Below, piece by piece: positions 48,241 through 60,248 of a stretch of 64,000 nucleotides of DNA (the first letter of the stretch is position 1; each line of letters opens with the position of its first letter). A program made the translations under genes and the position numbers. A model generated the notes under the pieces. That model did not search any database. It saw nothing but the letters and a program-made list of their open reading frames with translations, and was not told the DNA's origin. Source of the DNA: Straminergon stramineum (lineage: Eukaryota; Streptophyta; Bryopsida; Hypnales; Calliergonaceae); the NCBI GenBank assembly GCA_963920665.1, contig OY987263.1, positions 40,397,218-40,461,217 of the forward strand, read 5' to 3'.

Positions 48241-50027
48241 ATATGTCCTCCATCCGGGTATCGGGGACCGGGTATCTACTGTATTTCGGCATCCTACACC
48301 GTCCGATGGATGGATGTTAAAATTGGTGAAAAGTGCACTTCATCCTATTTCCGTATTTGGATACCAACTTTGGCACTTCTTTTTCAAATATTTTGATTCT
48401 TTTTTTTTTGGGGGGGGGGGGGGAATTTGATTCAACAAATGCTAAAAATAAAAAAACATTGTACATTGGTCTTTTCTTCCTTCACAAATTTTATATAAAA
48501 AAGAATTCACCATTAAAATTTTGGCATCAATTTCAAAAAAATTCCAACTAGAAGCTACTACCTTGGTACAATATTATTCATTGATGAAGCTTTTAAAAAA
48601 ATCATGTGATATATCAATTTATGATACATCTTTACTTTTGGAAAGTTTGAATTACTTCAAGGGCCTTTCAGGAACATTCAGATATCAAATATAGAAAATA
48701 ATGTAAAATGCAGAAAGTAAAGATTTCAAAGTCAATTGAAGTATTTGCATTAAAGGATAAAATCTTCGTTGTAATTCAATGTGGTGCACAATATAGCAAG
48801 AGAATAATAATTTTAACTCTTGAAGAGTATAATTACACACTTGGAATTATAGTCTTGAAAGTAATAAGAAGTTAAAAGAGAATGATGAAGGAATTTAAAG
48901 CCTATAGCTAAGGTCTAATCTTTTTTGTTCTTGTTCATCTTGTAAGGATTATATTTCTGTCTTTTTTTTGTTAACTAATTTTGAATCTCAAGATGGTTAT
49001 TTAACCTCACATTGATTATATTTTAAATTCTTGTTAACTGACCTTTTCTTCACCCATGGTCTAAAAGTATCCTTAAAAAATATTGTAGTTGGTGGTCATG
49101 GTCAACATTTCCATCCAAATAATCAAATGAAGTTGGAAAAAGGAATTTGGTAGAATGCTTACAAATAGAAGGATTCAAATTTTTCCTATAAATTTTGAAA
49201 AAAGAATATTCTAAAAATTTATATCTATATATAAGAAATACCATTTGCCAAATTTGACCATGATTTTCAATATATACTAGTAGTAGGGCTAAAGAATCTC
49301 ACATCTCTAGCCCCTAAAGGATGGAGCTATAACCCTAAATTCTAAACTTGAAAGTCCTTTGCTTTGTATCTTCCATTTCTTTTTTATTTATGAATGATTT
49401 TTTTTGGTTTTATTTTTCAAAGATGAAATCATATATCTAATATATGTCATAGTCTTTCAAAAAAATTTGTGAAAATTTCAAATTACCACATAATATTGAA
49501 GGAAAATTGAAGAAAATTCTTACCAAATTCAAATTATGCACAAAAAATATGAAAGAAGTGCATTAAAATGTAGACCATTGCAGTGTACAACATTGTAATG
49601 TAAAGAAAAATTTCATGATATTCCATATTTAGAAATGTGGTTATAGTCCTTTAACTTCAAACTTCAATGAAATGCTTATTTGGGGGAATTTTTCAAAATT
49701 TCCAAGAGGTGTAGAAATTGCTCTTTGAAAGCTTCATTTTGTTAGTTTTTCTCAAAAGCAAAAGAAATCATTTTTAATGTCCAAATCAAATTTTAAGGAA
49801 AAAATGCTCAAATTATTGAAATACACTATAGTGTATCATTTTTTGGTAAACTATTGTAGTGTTCCTTGGCTTTTGTCTTTGCTATGATGAAAAAATTATT
49901 TTTTGAACCAAAGTGGTTTGTTTACATTTCTATGGATTAAACATGATTTTGGTTTTGTAATCATGTGATTATTTCACAAATCATCATATATTCATAGTGA
50001 ACAAAATATCATGTCCTTTCAAATTTA
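48241..50027. other. AT-rich spacer between the divergent genes, left part
   Basis: No gene seen. A G-homopolymer of at least 14 lies at about 48410-48423, and an ACCCCTAAAGGATGG-like element end near 49310. Confidence 0.5.
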
Positions 50028-50251
50028 ACCCTTGAACGTCTGGCTGGTGACCGTGGAAATCAACCATTTTGGAACCGTGTGACATCATCCACTTTAGAAA
50101 AAACAAAAATATTCTTTGGAGGTCAAACTATTGAAGAAGATCTTCCCTTTCCACCCCTAATTCCGAGAATGAATAGTTGCAATTCTGTCCTACAGAGGAG
50201 AATTCCTTGTCATTCATCAAACAATAAACGTCCTCTGCATCGTTTAGGGGT
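50028..50251. mobile_element. TA-flanked MITE, second copy of the ACCCTTAAA family
   Basis: Left end ACCCTTGAACGTC and right end complement ACCCCTAAACGATG, with TA at 50026-50027 and 50252-50253. Interior words GACCGTGGAAATCA, GTCAAACTATTGAAGAAG and GAATGAATAGTTG match the element at 29897. Confidence 0.65.
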
Positions 50252-50585
50252 TAAGAAGATTATGGAGGTGAAAATAGTTTGATTATTATAATTTTGTATA
50301 ATATGCATGTAAGGAAGCAAGATTGTGTAATGTGTTTTAATTGTATTGTTAACGGTTTAAGGTGGTGGTTAATTTATTTGCTTTCAATAATTGGCCAAGC
50401 TCCTTTGAATATACCTTCCAACACTAGCCCTTTATAAGTGAAGTTTTCAACACAACTCTTACTCATTTTCCACAAATTTCACCACTTGTTTCCTAACCTT
50501 TCTAAAAATTCAATTTTGACATTCATTCATTCTTAAAAAATGAAGGTTAGGTCATACAACTTAATCCCATACAAATCAAAAAACA

Positions 50586-51043
50586 AGGTAAAACAACCTA
50601 TAACAGACCTTGTACCCATTGCGGACTCCTAAGAATTACCCCATTATGGTTTTCTTTGAGTGATGGAGATTTGAGCCACATTCAATGTCTTAGCTAATTG
50701 GAATGGAGTGATTAGTGACTACAATAGGAAATTCTAGTTTTTTAGTGTTAGTTCATTGTAGGAAGTGCCTTTTTCAGATCTTCTATGTTAAAAAATATTT
50801 TGACCGCAATAGGTGAGTAAAATGAGCATTATGGATCAGTTTTGGTTGGTTTGGGGGTAGTATATAGATTCTTTTAGGTTGTGATAGACTAAACACTTCG
50901 AAAATTCATAACAAATTCATACTTTGTCGAAAAATTATAGTTTCAAATGCTCTTGCCATTTCTATCACTTGACTTTCTCTGGAAATTTCAGAAATGACAA
51001 GGGAGCAAACCCCCCATTTGGTCCGTAATGGGCTGTTTTACCT
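50586..51043. mobile_element. MITE, AGGTAAAACARCC termini
   Basis: AGGTAAAACAACC at the left end is mirrored at the right by GGCTGTTTTACCT. The interior (CACTTCGAAAATTCATAAC..TTGTCGAAAAAT) is similar to the element at 59171-59712. The flanks are CA and AA, so the TA duplication is degraded or the ends are slightly misplaced. Confidence 0.55.
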
Positions 51044-51099
51044 AAAATATTTTGAACTTAAGTCAATCATGTGGATAACTTATGGCATCAAAGAAGTTC

Positions 51100-51950
51100 A
51101 GTGCACACAAAATGTCGGATGAAAATCATCCATTCTTCAAGCCACAAAGCACGGGCGGTCCTCGGCGTCCTTCCAGGGCTAGAGTTGAGTGACACTGCCG
51201 GATTACCATGAACTCTTCGAGGCAGGGTTTTTCTAGGGTTTGAATTTACAATGGTCCCTGAAGTGCACACTTCTTGCTCAATCGCATTACCTTACGTACT
51301 TCTGCTGGAATTTCTGCAACTCCAATTTTATAGTATTCAATCCGTCGCACCGACAACCGAGGATGACGACCTGAACGCAACCCGGCGCGCAATTCTTTGA
51401 AGGCCAACATCCGTGGAATATGATCACCCCTGCTTTGTTTTGTAGTTGTAGGGTTTAAGGGGAGGACTGAGCGTTGGCCAACACTAGCAGCGGAGGCGTA
51501 CCTCGCGGGGGGCCCGTTCAGCCGACGAACCAGCAGGTCCGGTTTTTTTCTCCAGTCGCTCAAGGCTTGAGGACATTTCGCTGCAGCTAGTCAGTGTGCG
51601 GTGATCGGGACGAGTCATTTTTTTTCGGGGGGACTAGTATTGGTTCAAAGAGGCAATCGCGTTGTTGAGTGTGGTGGAGGAAGCGATTCTTTAGGCGTGT
51701 GGCTGTGGTTGGAGATTGCTGATGAATTTTTTGCTGAATTTTTGAGTGGATTGTTTGGATTGTGGGAGTTGATCGAGGTTAAGGTTTGTGACAGTGATCA
51801 TGTGTGCGAGCAGGATTATTTAGGGTGTAGAGTAAGTTGTCGTTATGCTGTATGGTTTGGGTCCTCGATAACTCTGGTGTCAGTTGCGAATATGATTGGA
51901 ATTTGCAGTAATTGTTGATCTTATCGAAGGGAGAAACCCTAATCCGTTCC
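51100..51950 (+). promoter_or_regulatory. Promoter/5' leader copy C with two telo-boxes
   Basis: Upstream of the HTATSF1-like gene and an inverted paralogue of copies A and B. TAGGGTTT occurs at 51234-51241 and 51449-51456 (215 bp apart, against 213 in A). The GCAGCGGAGGCGTACCTCGC core, CAGCAGGTCCGG and the GCTGCAGCTAGTCAGTGTG block match copy A almost base for base. The shared region continues through TTTGGATTGTGGGAGT to GCGAGCAGGATTA at about 51815. Confidence 0.72.
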
Positions 51951-52101
51951 CCATGTTGTTCCAGATTGAAATGCAGTTTTTGTCGCTCCTATTCTGCGTG
52001 TCATGAAGTCGTGAGGACGAAGCTGAATCCAATCCACGAACTTTAAGTAAATAATAGGCGGTTACACAATCTCTGGACCTGGCGTAGTGCAGATACCAGT
52101 C

Positions 52102-55100
52102 ATGGAGCAGACCAGCGAAGACCTGGGTACCAATGGCCAGGCAGCAGCAGCTACAGCGGATGTGGACGATGACTACCTACGATGGCAAGAGGAGATACGT
52201 CTTGCTGAGGAAGAGGCAGAAGCCATGAAAGCTGGCAAGTCGCACAGGTATCACAAGGATTTTCGCAAGCAAGTTGAGTTTGCAGCGGACCCTGTTGTGG
52301 CTGCTGTTGAAGAGGAGGCTGTTGTGGAAGCAAGCACTCCAGAAGTCGAGACAGAGTTCACTGACGATGATGGGACTGTGTACAAATGGAACCCCTATCG
52401 TAATGCCTGGATTCCTCAGGCAAGTCCTCAGTCCCCTTTTTATGTGCCATGTGCTTACAGAAAGATCTTGTATGAATCTCTCCTTAGGGTGACTCATACC
52501 TATCTGCCCTATTGGAGCATCCTTCTGTAAACTTTGAGTATTTATGAGATGCTCTCATTCAAGATTGAACCTGATATGACCGTTGTAGTTAAAATAACAG
52601 TTTGAGTTATGCAGGAAGCTATTTCCGGGCTACCTACCTATGAAGCGGATGATATGACATTTGTACAAGAGGATGAGGTGTTTCCAGTGCTTCCTGCTGT
52701 CATACCTACTTTACTACCGGTGCATGATGACAATAACATCGAAGATGAAGTTGTTGATGTTCTAGGCAAGAAAGTGGATTCCAAGCCAGGCGGTAAGCGG
52801 AAAGTTTCCGATGCTGAAGAGGCACCTAAAAAGGTACTTCTCTCTTATTGCTGAATGAAAGTGGAGGAAGATCTTCTAACTTGAAACTAGAAGAAGGCAT
52901 CAGTTGTTGTTGCGCATAGTTCTTGTAAGGAAGTTGTGGTTTGGTGCTTCTTATGGAATGAATCGAATCATCAACCTTGTTGTGTGAAGCCGTGCTGTTG
53001 TGTGAAGCCTTGTGTGAGGCCATTGCTGTTGATCCCATTCTGCGACTTAGTGATGACTCTGGCCTGATCGTAATCCCTCATAGCATTTGTTAGTGGTCTT
53101 TTCTAGATCCTCCATGGAAACGCAAATCTTTTCACTCTCCAAGCGATTCTCTTTGGCTGGACACTCGTATATGCCGATATCTCATAGAGGAGAGGCTAAG
53201 GACTTTGTTGCGGCACTCTGGTCGGTTGTTGAAATAACTCCTGCTTCGTTCCCTTAATGTGTTTCAGTGTTGTGTCATAGGACAAGGTTGGTTACTTACC
53301 CGTAAATTGCACTTTATTTTATATTTTAGGAAAGGTACAGGAATGTGCAAATTAGTACGTAGCGGCTGCTAAAAAGATTCTTCCATTGGTTGTGGTGCTC
53401 AGGAGGCACAAAAGGAGCCGGAAGCCTGGTTTGATTTGAAGGTTAACACGCACGTGTACATTGATGGTCTCCCTGAAGATGCGACTATGGATGAGGTAAA
53501 TATCCTCTTGCAATCACATATAGGAGGTTTGTTCTTATTATTCATTCTGCAAGATCATCAAGGTTTGTTCTAATAGAATCATGTTTGCTAGATTTGTTTT
53601 ATTGGACTGTTTTAGTCGAGTTTCAGTAGTAAAAACTTCTATGCTGTATTGGGGCTTGCCATTTAGGGTACTCTTTGGTATATGTACAGGTTATAGAAGT
53701 TTTCTCAAAATGTGGTGTCATCAAGGAGGTTAGTCCCTATCCCTATACTCTCCGATGCAGTTTGTCTCGATTTGTTCTTGGTTAGGCTTGGTGATATGGC
53801 TATACTTGACACTTTGTGTCCTTGATGTGATGAGATTTAAAAGCTCTGTTTATTTTTGACAGGATCCAGAGACTCAGAAACCACGAATAAAACTTTATGT
53901 AGACAAAGCAACAGGCAAACAGAAAGGTGACGGGTTAGTTACATATCTCAAGGTGAGAGTTCTTATCTTTATAAGGCATGGATGGTCACTTGAGGATTAG
54001 AATGATGTGAATGCTTTGCTTGATATCTGATCGAATGACGAAATCTAGATATTCCCTCTGCTTTTTCTATTGTATGGATACTCACATTGTTAGGTGGTTT
54101 GATGCAAGCAGGAACCATCAGTGGACTTAGCATTGAGTATTTTGGACGGGACCTCTTTGAGACCTGGAGTTGGCCCAGTCATGTCTGTGACGCGTGCAAA
54201 ATTTGAGCAGAAAGGTACTTGAATTAGTATTTTCAGATCCTAAATTTGCGTGTTCATGGTTGGTTTGGCCCCCGCTTTGGAAGTACCCCTTATCTTCTTT
54301 TCAAGAGTCTCATGTAAGTAATTTGTAACTACACTTTCTATTTCCATTACTGCAAGATGCACTAGTTTTTTCGTATTGCTTTCTTTACGACAAAGCTTTA
54401 TATCATTAAGAGATTCTGATGACTTATGGGAGAAGAGATACTCCCTTGTTCTCCCAATAGTCATTTAGTGTTTCGCAATAATTGAAAGAAGTGTTGTAGT
54501 TTATCGATATTTCACATTCATCCCAGTGTCATTGTGGAGATGAGATATAATTATGCTGGTTGATTTTTGTAGGGGATGTGTTCATGAAGAAGCAGCAAAA
54601 TAAGCAAAAGAAGAAGAAACTGAAACAACAGGAACAGAAAGCACTTGGCTGGGGTATTGACTACTGACTATCTCCATGCTCTCTCCTTATGCTTTAGCCC
54701 ATACAGCAATGGCTAGTGTATTGTTGTCTGCATGAATTTGTTGACCGATCACAATTATTATGTCGTTATCGTCGATATTATATCCTCTCTAGTTTTACTT
54801 GCCACTCGATGATTCCTGGCAATTAGAGCTTTCACTTTAAAGCAACTGATCCAAGTTAATTCTGCCTGCTTCGTTTCCGGAGGCTTGACCTTAACTAGAG
54901 TATGTCATGTGAACCCATGAAATTCTTCCATTTTATATGAATTTCCATGATCTAATGAGTTTCGTTTTCTTGTTACTTCTATTGAACTTCAGGAGGATTT
55001 GATGACAAGAAGGAAGAACCTATGACAGTGATTCTGAAGCATATGTTCACACGCTCAGAGCTGCAGGTAAACTGGCTAACATTCAACTCGCGGTGTCATT

Positions 55101-56485
55101 GCTAGCATGCTCTTCTACTACTCCACATACTTCAATTGCGAATGAATTTTAGTGCCCATTCTTCCAGAGAGAGTCTACAGCTATAACTATTGGAGTTGTA
55201 GAATGTTTTAGGAAGGGTATAAGTTTGAAATGAACATATGTTTTGCCAATTGAAAGAGAAAAGAAAGCCTCTTATTATTGGTGGTATGTTGCATGATATC
55301 TAAAAGTGCTCGTAATATTTTGGGCCGGGTGCTTGCCGGGTTATCATCAATGAAAAGCATAGGTCTCTCACACCTGCGTCATGGGCCTCTACTTATTGTT
55401 ACTATTGCTGCTTTATTATTGGTTAAATTCATGACCTATGCCATAGTATTCAAGCAGACTGTGACAGGTGACTCTCGGGCTCTTGATTCTTGGACAGGTT
55501 GATCCAAGTTTGCTGCCTGAGGTGGAGGAGGATGTGATGACTGAATGCACCAAGATTGGACCGATTGAGAGACTCCGAGTAAGCTCAGGATCTTTTGAAG
55601 CTCTTTTTGGTCGATAGATCTAATCAATTTAGCCTTAGTTTGTATTTATAACGGTATGCACTTGCATGTGATTTTGTTGGGCTAGGACTTGGTTAGTTTT
55701 GGTTTCTTGTGTCATGCATTAGCAGTAGCGCAAGTTTTTAGGGTGTGGTAGAATGTGAAGATGGAGGTCACTTTGTGTCTGCCTTCGCATGGTTTAGATT
55801 TACATGGCATACTTATTCTTAATGTGTTTTATTGCTTGTCGGATCAGGTTTATGAGAATCACCCAGACGGAGTTGTGATGGTGAAATTTAAGGACAAAGC
55901 AGCTGGCTTGAAGTGCATTCAAATTATGAATGGCCGTTGGTAAGTTCTATCGCTATCATCCTGTAATGCCGGCATCTACCTAGTAGCGCCAGTTAGCCTA
56001 ACTGAGGTGTTAAGGTCCATTAGCTAGTTGCACTTGCAAGGTAATTGTTTTGGGTAGTAAGGCTTCCTAGTTATCTAACTGCTGCTGCTATGTTGGTGCT
56101 GCGAATTGCACTTAAACCATTGGTATAATTTTGGCACAATTAGTTTACTTGTCCATAATTCAGTTAGCTAGCAGAAATGAATGTTAGGCAGGAGTTAGTA
56201 CCAATTTTACTAACACAACTTGGGCAGTGCGGGCATTGAGTAATTCCAGTTAGTTGATTGGTGCATAAGAACTCTTGCCTTTTTTGGAGTGTTGGCAGAG
56301 CTGAAGTCTTCTTTGCAGTGCTTACTGTTCTTTCATTGATAATTTCATGATGTCAATAAAGGTTTGGTGGGAAGCAAATTGAAGCTTTTGAAGACCCAGG
56401 AACAGTAAATTATGCAATGGTCCGAGATGTTGCTGAGGAAGAAGCTAGGCTGGAACAGTTCGGGCGTGAACTCGAGGCTGAGTAA
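52102..56485 (+). CDS. HTATSF1/CUS2-like splicing factor, 11 exons
   Basis: Exons: 52102-52419, 52615-52833, 53403-53495, 53690-53728, 53863-53952, 54112-54214, 54573-54653, 54993-55066, 55498-55578, 55848-55939, 56362-56485. They sum to 1314 nt (437 aa) and all phases agree. Intron 1 is GC-AG; the others are GT-AG. Domains: an N-terminal [20 protein letters not shown] segment like that of human Tat-SF1; RRM1 at about 190-285 ([32 protein letters not shown]); a basic [18 protein letters not shown] linker; and a C-terminal UHM-type RRM at about 318-412 with the family RWF tripeptide in [13 protein letters not shown]. Homologues (human HTATSF1, yeast CUS2, fission yeast uap2; in Arabidopsis the ELF9-type protein) act with SF3b1 and the U2 snRNP in pre-spliceosome assembly. 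The protein ends soon after the UHM and lacks the long acidic tail of the human one. The in-frame GTG upstream at 52087 is not used here. Confidence 0.92.
52420..52614 (+). other. GC-AG intron in the HTATSF1-like gene
   Basis: The donor reads CCTCAG then GCAAGT and the acceptor TTATGCAG then GAAGC. Both sides are phase 0 and no GT donor nearby keeps the frame. A donor that otherwise matches the consensus fully is characteristic of genuine GC-AG introns. Confidence 0.8.
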
Positions 56486-57480
56486 GTTAGTGACTGTCCA
56501 CGCCTTGGAGGTGATTATAATGTGTGGTTTCCTCCGTGCAAGTTAGATAGGTTTTCATACCTGAGAGAGTCGATGACTCTCATGTCCAATTGTATCATTT
56601 TCCCTAGTAGACTGCTGCGAGCATTTACTTTCGCTCACGTGTGACTTAAAAAAGAAGAGGTGTTCGTGATCACTCCACCTTTTTCTTTTGTTTTCAAGCA
56701 TTTTTGTTGGAAATCAAATGAAAGGGAAATTTTTTCCCCCTTTTGTTTGAGGATTTTAACTCAATTTTACATTTTCATATCATCACATGATAGAGAATCG
56801 TCTACACATTCCGAGGATTTTGGAGACCAAGTCCCTTCTTCCACTTGCCAAAATATCACAGATTTATAAACCGATACATCCTCGTAAATCAAGGAACTAC
56901 ACTAATAATGGTATTTACTGTTATGTTACTAATAGTTTTATATTAACTTTTACCACACCCACTTTAAATGTCAAGTGGTTTGCATTTAGAGTTTAGAGTC
57001 CTATACAAAATGTTGTAACTTTTGCATTTGATGTTTGAATTCAATAAATCTTGTTGGGAAATTTGTGCTCTCTTCTAGTTTATGTGGTAAAATTTTCAAA
57101 TCAACCAAGATGTATAAATGTCTTAGAAGCCAATCGAAATTTGTAAGTTCAATTTGAGTCCACCAAATTGCAGTTGATGGTTGCTACTTCAAGGGCTTGT
57201 ATCTCCATTGAATGTTTGTTTTCAAAAAAATTGTTGGGGTTATGTTCCCCTCAAAATCTAGTTATTGTGGTAATATTTTCATGTCTATCCAAGTTGTCAA
57301 TTTTGAATGTTTGGTAGCAATTTGAAGTTCAAAATCTAGATGTTTTTGGATTATAATGGACTTTGGAGGCTTGTTTCTTCTTCATACAATGTTTGTTTAT
57401 AATGAATTTGTGGAGAAAGTTGCACATATGAGCATATCTTTTATGGTTAAAATTTCATATCAATCCAAGAAGTTATGAAT
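56486..57480. other. 3' UTR and AT-rich intergenic DNA
   Basis: The first few hundred bases probably include the 3' UTR of the HTATSF1-like gene. The rest is AT-rich with no gene. Confidence 0.45.
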
Positions 57481-58607
57481 TGTCACGACCCTCATCACAA
57501 GGCGTGCCCGTGCCACCTTGGTGAGCAAGGGGGACATTGGGGGTGACTCCCCAAGCCTTGCAAGAGATGAGGTGAGGGGGGACTAGGAGTCCCGAGCGAT
57601 CAGAGCGATGTAGCGCTCTGATCCGGACGAATTTGTGGGCGTGTGATATACGCTTGGAAAGGTCTTGAGAAGACGCTTCTAGCCATCCAAAGAACGCGTG
57701 ATTTGGACTTGCGAATCAAAAGTTATGGGCGTTCAAAGTTGGGGGTGTCCCGGGAGCGCCGGGAGCGCCCTGGTCGCGCCGGGAGTGTCCCGAATCTTTG
57801 GAGGGCGATATCTTTGCGAGTACTTGTCCGAATGGAGCAAGTGAGTAGTCCATCGGCATCTATGCGTCGCGTAGATGTCGAAAATGGGGTCGCATGTGCG
57901 ATTTGGATCCCGGACCGCAAAGTTATGCCGGGTGGAAATTCGGGAGTCCCAAAGTAGTGCGAATCGGGAGAAACGGGGTGGTCTTCCAAGATGGGGTGCA
58001 TCTTGGGGGTTTCCGGTGACCTCTAATATGGGGGGGGGGGCTGCCGAATCCCGCAGAGAGTACTATGAGGAGGGGTGGTCTCCCTCCTCACTCCCGGATG
58101 GTGCCATGGTGAGCCTAAGTGGCCCCGGGTGGTGAGGTTAGTGTTGGAGCCTCACCACCACTTGTGTGTTACCATGGAGTGCTTGTGCACTCCTTGATAC
58201 CGGTTGGGTGGTGTCCCACTCCATACTAGGCCATGGTATGAGTCCCGTTTGGTGAGTCCCGATTAGTGAGTCCCGAAATGAGTTGGGTTGGGCCTAGTGG
58301 GGAGTTGAGTCCCATTTAAGGGCGGTTAGCACCGGTGGGAGTAGTGCCTCACCGGGTGCTTGGACATCAATGGAAGTTCCGCCCTATGTCATCAAATGAC
58401 ATGCCCGGTGTCTTGTGGGAGTTAAGTATTGGAAGGAAAGGATTGGGAGTCACGGAGGAATGGAGAACCCCGTGACTTGAGTTGGAACCTAACATTGTGG
58501 ATGCGTGGCATGTGTAGTGTTAGGAGAGCGTGAACTTTGGTGGCATTGAGTGGTTAAGTGTTTGGAAAGTGAGCTTAAGGTGGTAAGTGCCACTAAGGGG
58601 CGCGACA
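57481..58607. mobile_element. Solo LTR, 1127 bp, with 5-bp target duplication
   Basis: Begins TGTCACGACCC and ends GGGGCGCGACA, so it has TG..CA ends with a short terminal inversion (TGTC/GACA). TGAAT flanks it exactly on both sides (57476-57480 and 58608-58612), the 5-bp duplication left by retroviral-type integrases. It is GC-rich against its surroundings. No internal retrotransposon region adjoins it, so it is the product of LTR-LTR recombination. The small frames inside it are not genes. Confidence 0.82.
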
Positions 58608-58889
58608 TGAATAATTGAGAAGTATTTTAGTAGGAGGTTGAGCTTCAAATGTGTTTTTTTCAACTTTTCTTACTAATTTTTGACATTTCAAAGTCATTTT
58701 GTAGACAAAGTAAGTCAATTGAATTATATTTTCTTTCACCAATATGTTTCTATGCTAATTTTGAATCACTTTATAGTTTCAATTTTTTTCATTGCAATTT
58801 GATTAAATAATTACTAATACTAAATGTAATCTTGTAAAACATTTATATCCTTAAAAATTTATTGAAGTTGACAAATAGTGTCTATGTTA

Positions 58890-60248
58890 ACCCCTAAGTG
58901 CCTAAGCCTTTCCAAGTGTGTTTTGACTATGAAAAAAGAGCATTGGCTTGTAGATATCCTCAATGAAGCAAATTGTGTTTTTTTCGAAATCTAACCGTAT
59001 AGATGTTAATAGAGCTTATGTATTAGTATGCACACCAATTTTGAGTGCAAAATTTCCTAGGAGTTGTGATATTATACCAAGGAAAATGTACATTTTCTAT
59101 TTTTAGTATGCAGTCTTTGTCAACAATGTTTCAAAAATTTGCATATAAATGTCTTTTGGGATTGGAGGTAAGGTAAACTAGCCTATGATAGACAAACTAC
59201 CTAATGTAGTCATCTAGGAAACCACCTATTAGAATCTTACATCAATCCATGGCAAATTTTTTGTGATAAATGAGATTAGGACTACATTAGGCTAATTTGT
59301 GGTCATAATCTTGTCTTGGGAGATGGTCATGGAGTTATTAGTAATTGTCATAGGGCACTTACACCATTCAAGTGTAAATTGGTCATAAGAAGTTATTTTT
59401 TTATTCCTTCATGTCATGGCCATGTTAGGAAATGTTGTAGCCATTTTAGAAAATGTTGTGACTGCTTTAGGTGGTAAGATGACCATTACGGGAATCCTTT
59501 TTGCTAATTTGGGGTAGTCTATAGACTCTATTGGGCTAATTGGGCTGTACACTTCAAAAATTCCTAAAAAATTCTTACTTTGTCCAAAAAATAAAATTTC
59601 AATTGCTTCCTTCAATTCTCACATATATCTATGTATGGAAAAAAATCTGAATCATTTTGCTAATGGCAATAGTACAAACCACTCATTCTGCCTGTCATAG
59701 GCAGGTTTACCTTAACATGAACAACTTCAAAGAGTGTTAGTACACTAAAATTCACTTCTAAAAAACTTAATTTCACATAAAAAAATATCAAACTCATTAC
59801 ACAATCCACCTTGCAATTGTTGAAATGCAATTTTTGTTTTTAAGTAGAAATTGCAAATAGCTTCAAATAAACACTTGCATGTTGAAATTTTCAATGGTGA
59901 AAATCATGAAAAGACTTTAAATTTTTCATTGGGACCATTCTCAAAGCAAATGGATAAATACAATTTCTTAGATCTCAAATCAAATGAAATTGCCAAGCTT
60001 TGCATAAAGCCGGGAAATGAAGTAAAATTAGCAAGCTTTACACTCCACTTTTAGTGCACATATGCCTTTGAAGACCTCTCAATAATGGAATATGTACTTT
60101 TCTGAATGAAAAATGAAAGTTTTCCATAGTTAACCCTCAAAATTGCCCGAAATTTTTTTTAAACTGGTCACAAGAATTTAACTGCCCATAGAGAAATGGG
60201 GCTGAAATTTTACATCAACCATATATGGTTGTGGAGGCAGTTAGGGGT
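58890..60248. mobile_element. TA-flanked element, 1359 bp, ACCCCTAASTGCC termini
   Basis: Left end ACCCCTAAGTGCC and right end complement ACCCCTAACTGCC, with TA on both sides (58888-58889 and 60249-60250). The termini relate it to the short elements at 29897 and 50028. The gain in length is partly explained by a second MITE inserted inside it at 59171-59712. No transposase is evident. Confidence 0.55.
59171..59712. mobile_element. Nested TA-flanked MITE, AGGTAAACTAGCC termini
   Basis: AGGTAAACTAGCCTATGATAG at the left is mirrored by CTGTCATAGGCAGGTTTACCT at the right (two mismatches), flanked by TA (59169-59170 and 59713-59714). The interior shares ACTTCAAAAATTCCTAA..TTACTTTGTCCAAAAAAT with the element at 50586. 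Confidence 0.7.

Noticed and set aside
51601..51918. 105-codon plus-strand frame before the HTATSF1-like gene
   Set aside because: It lies in the leader of copy C, does not join in phase to exon 1 and is not conserved in copy A.
57643..58135. Overlapping frames of 86-104 codons in the solo LTR
   Set aside because: They fall within defined LTR borders, exist on both strands because of GC-rich composition and have no domain.
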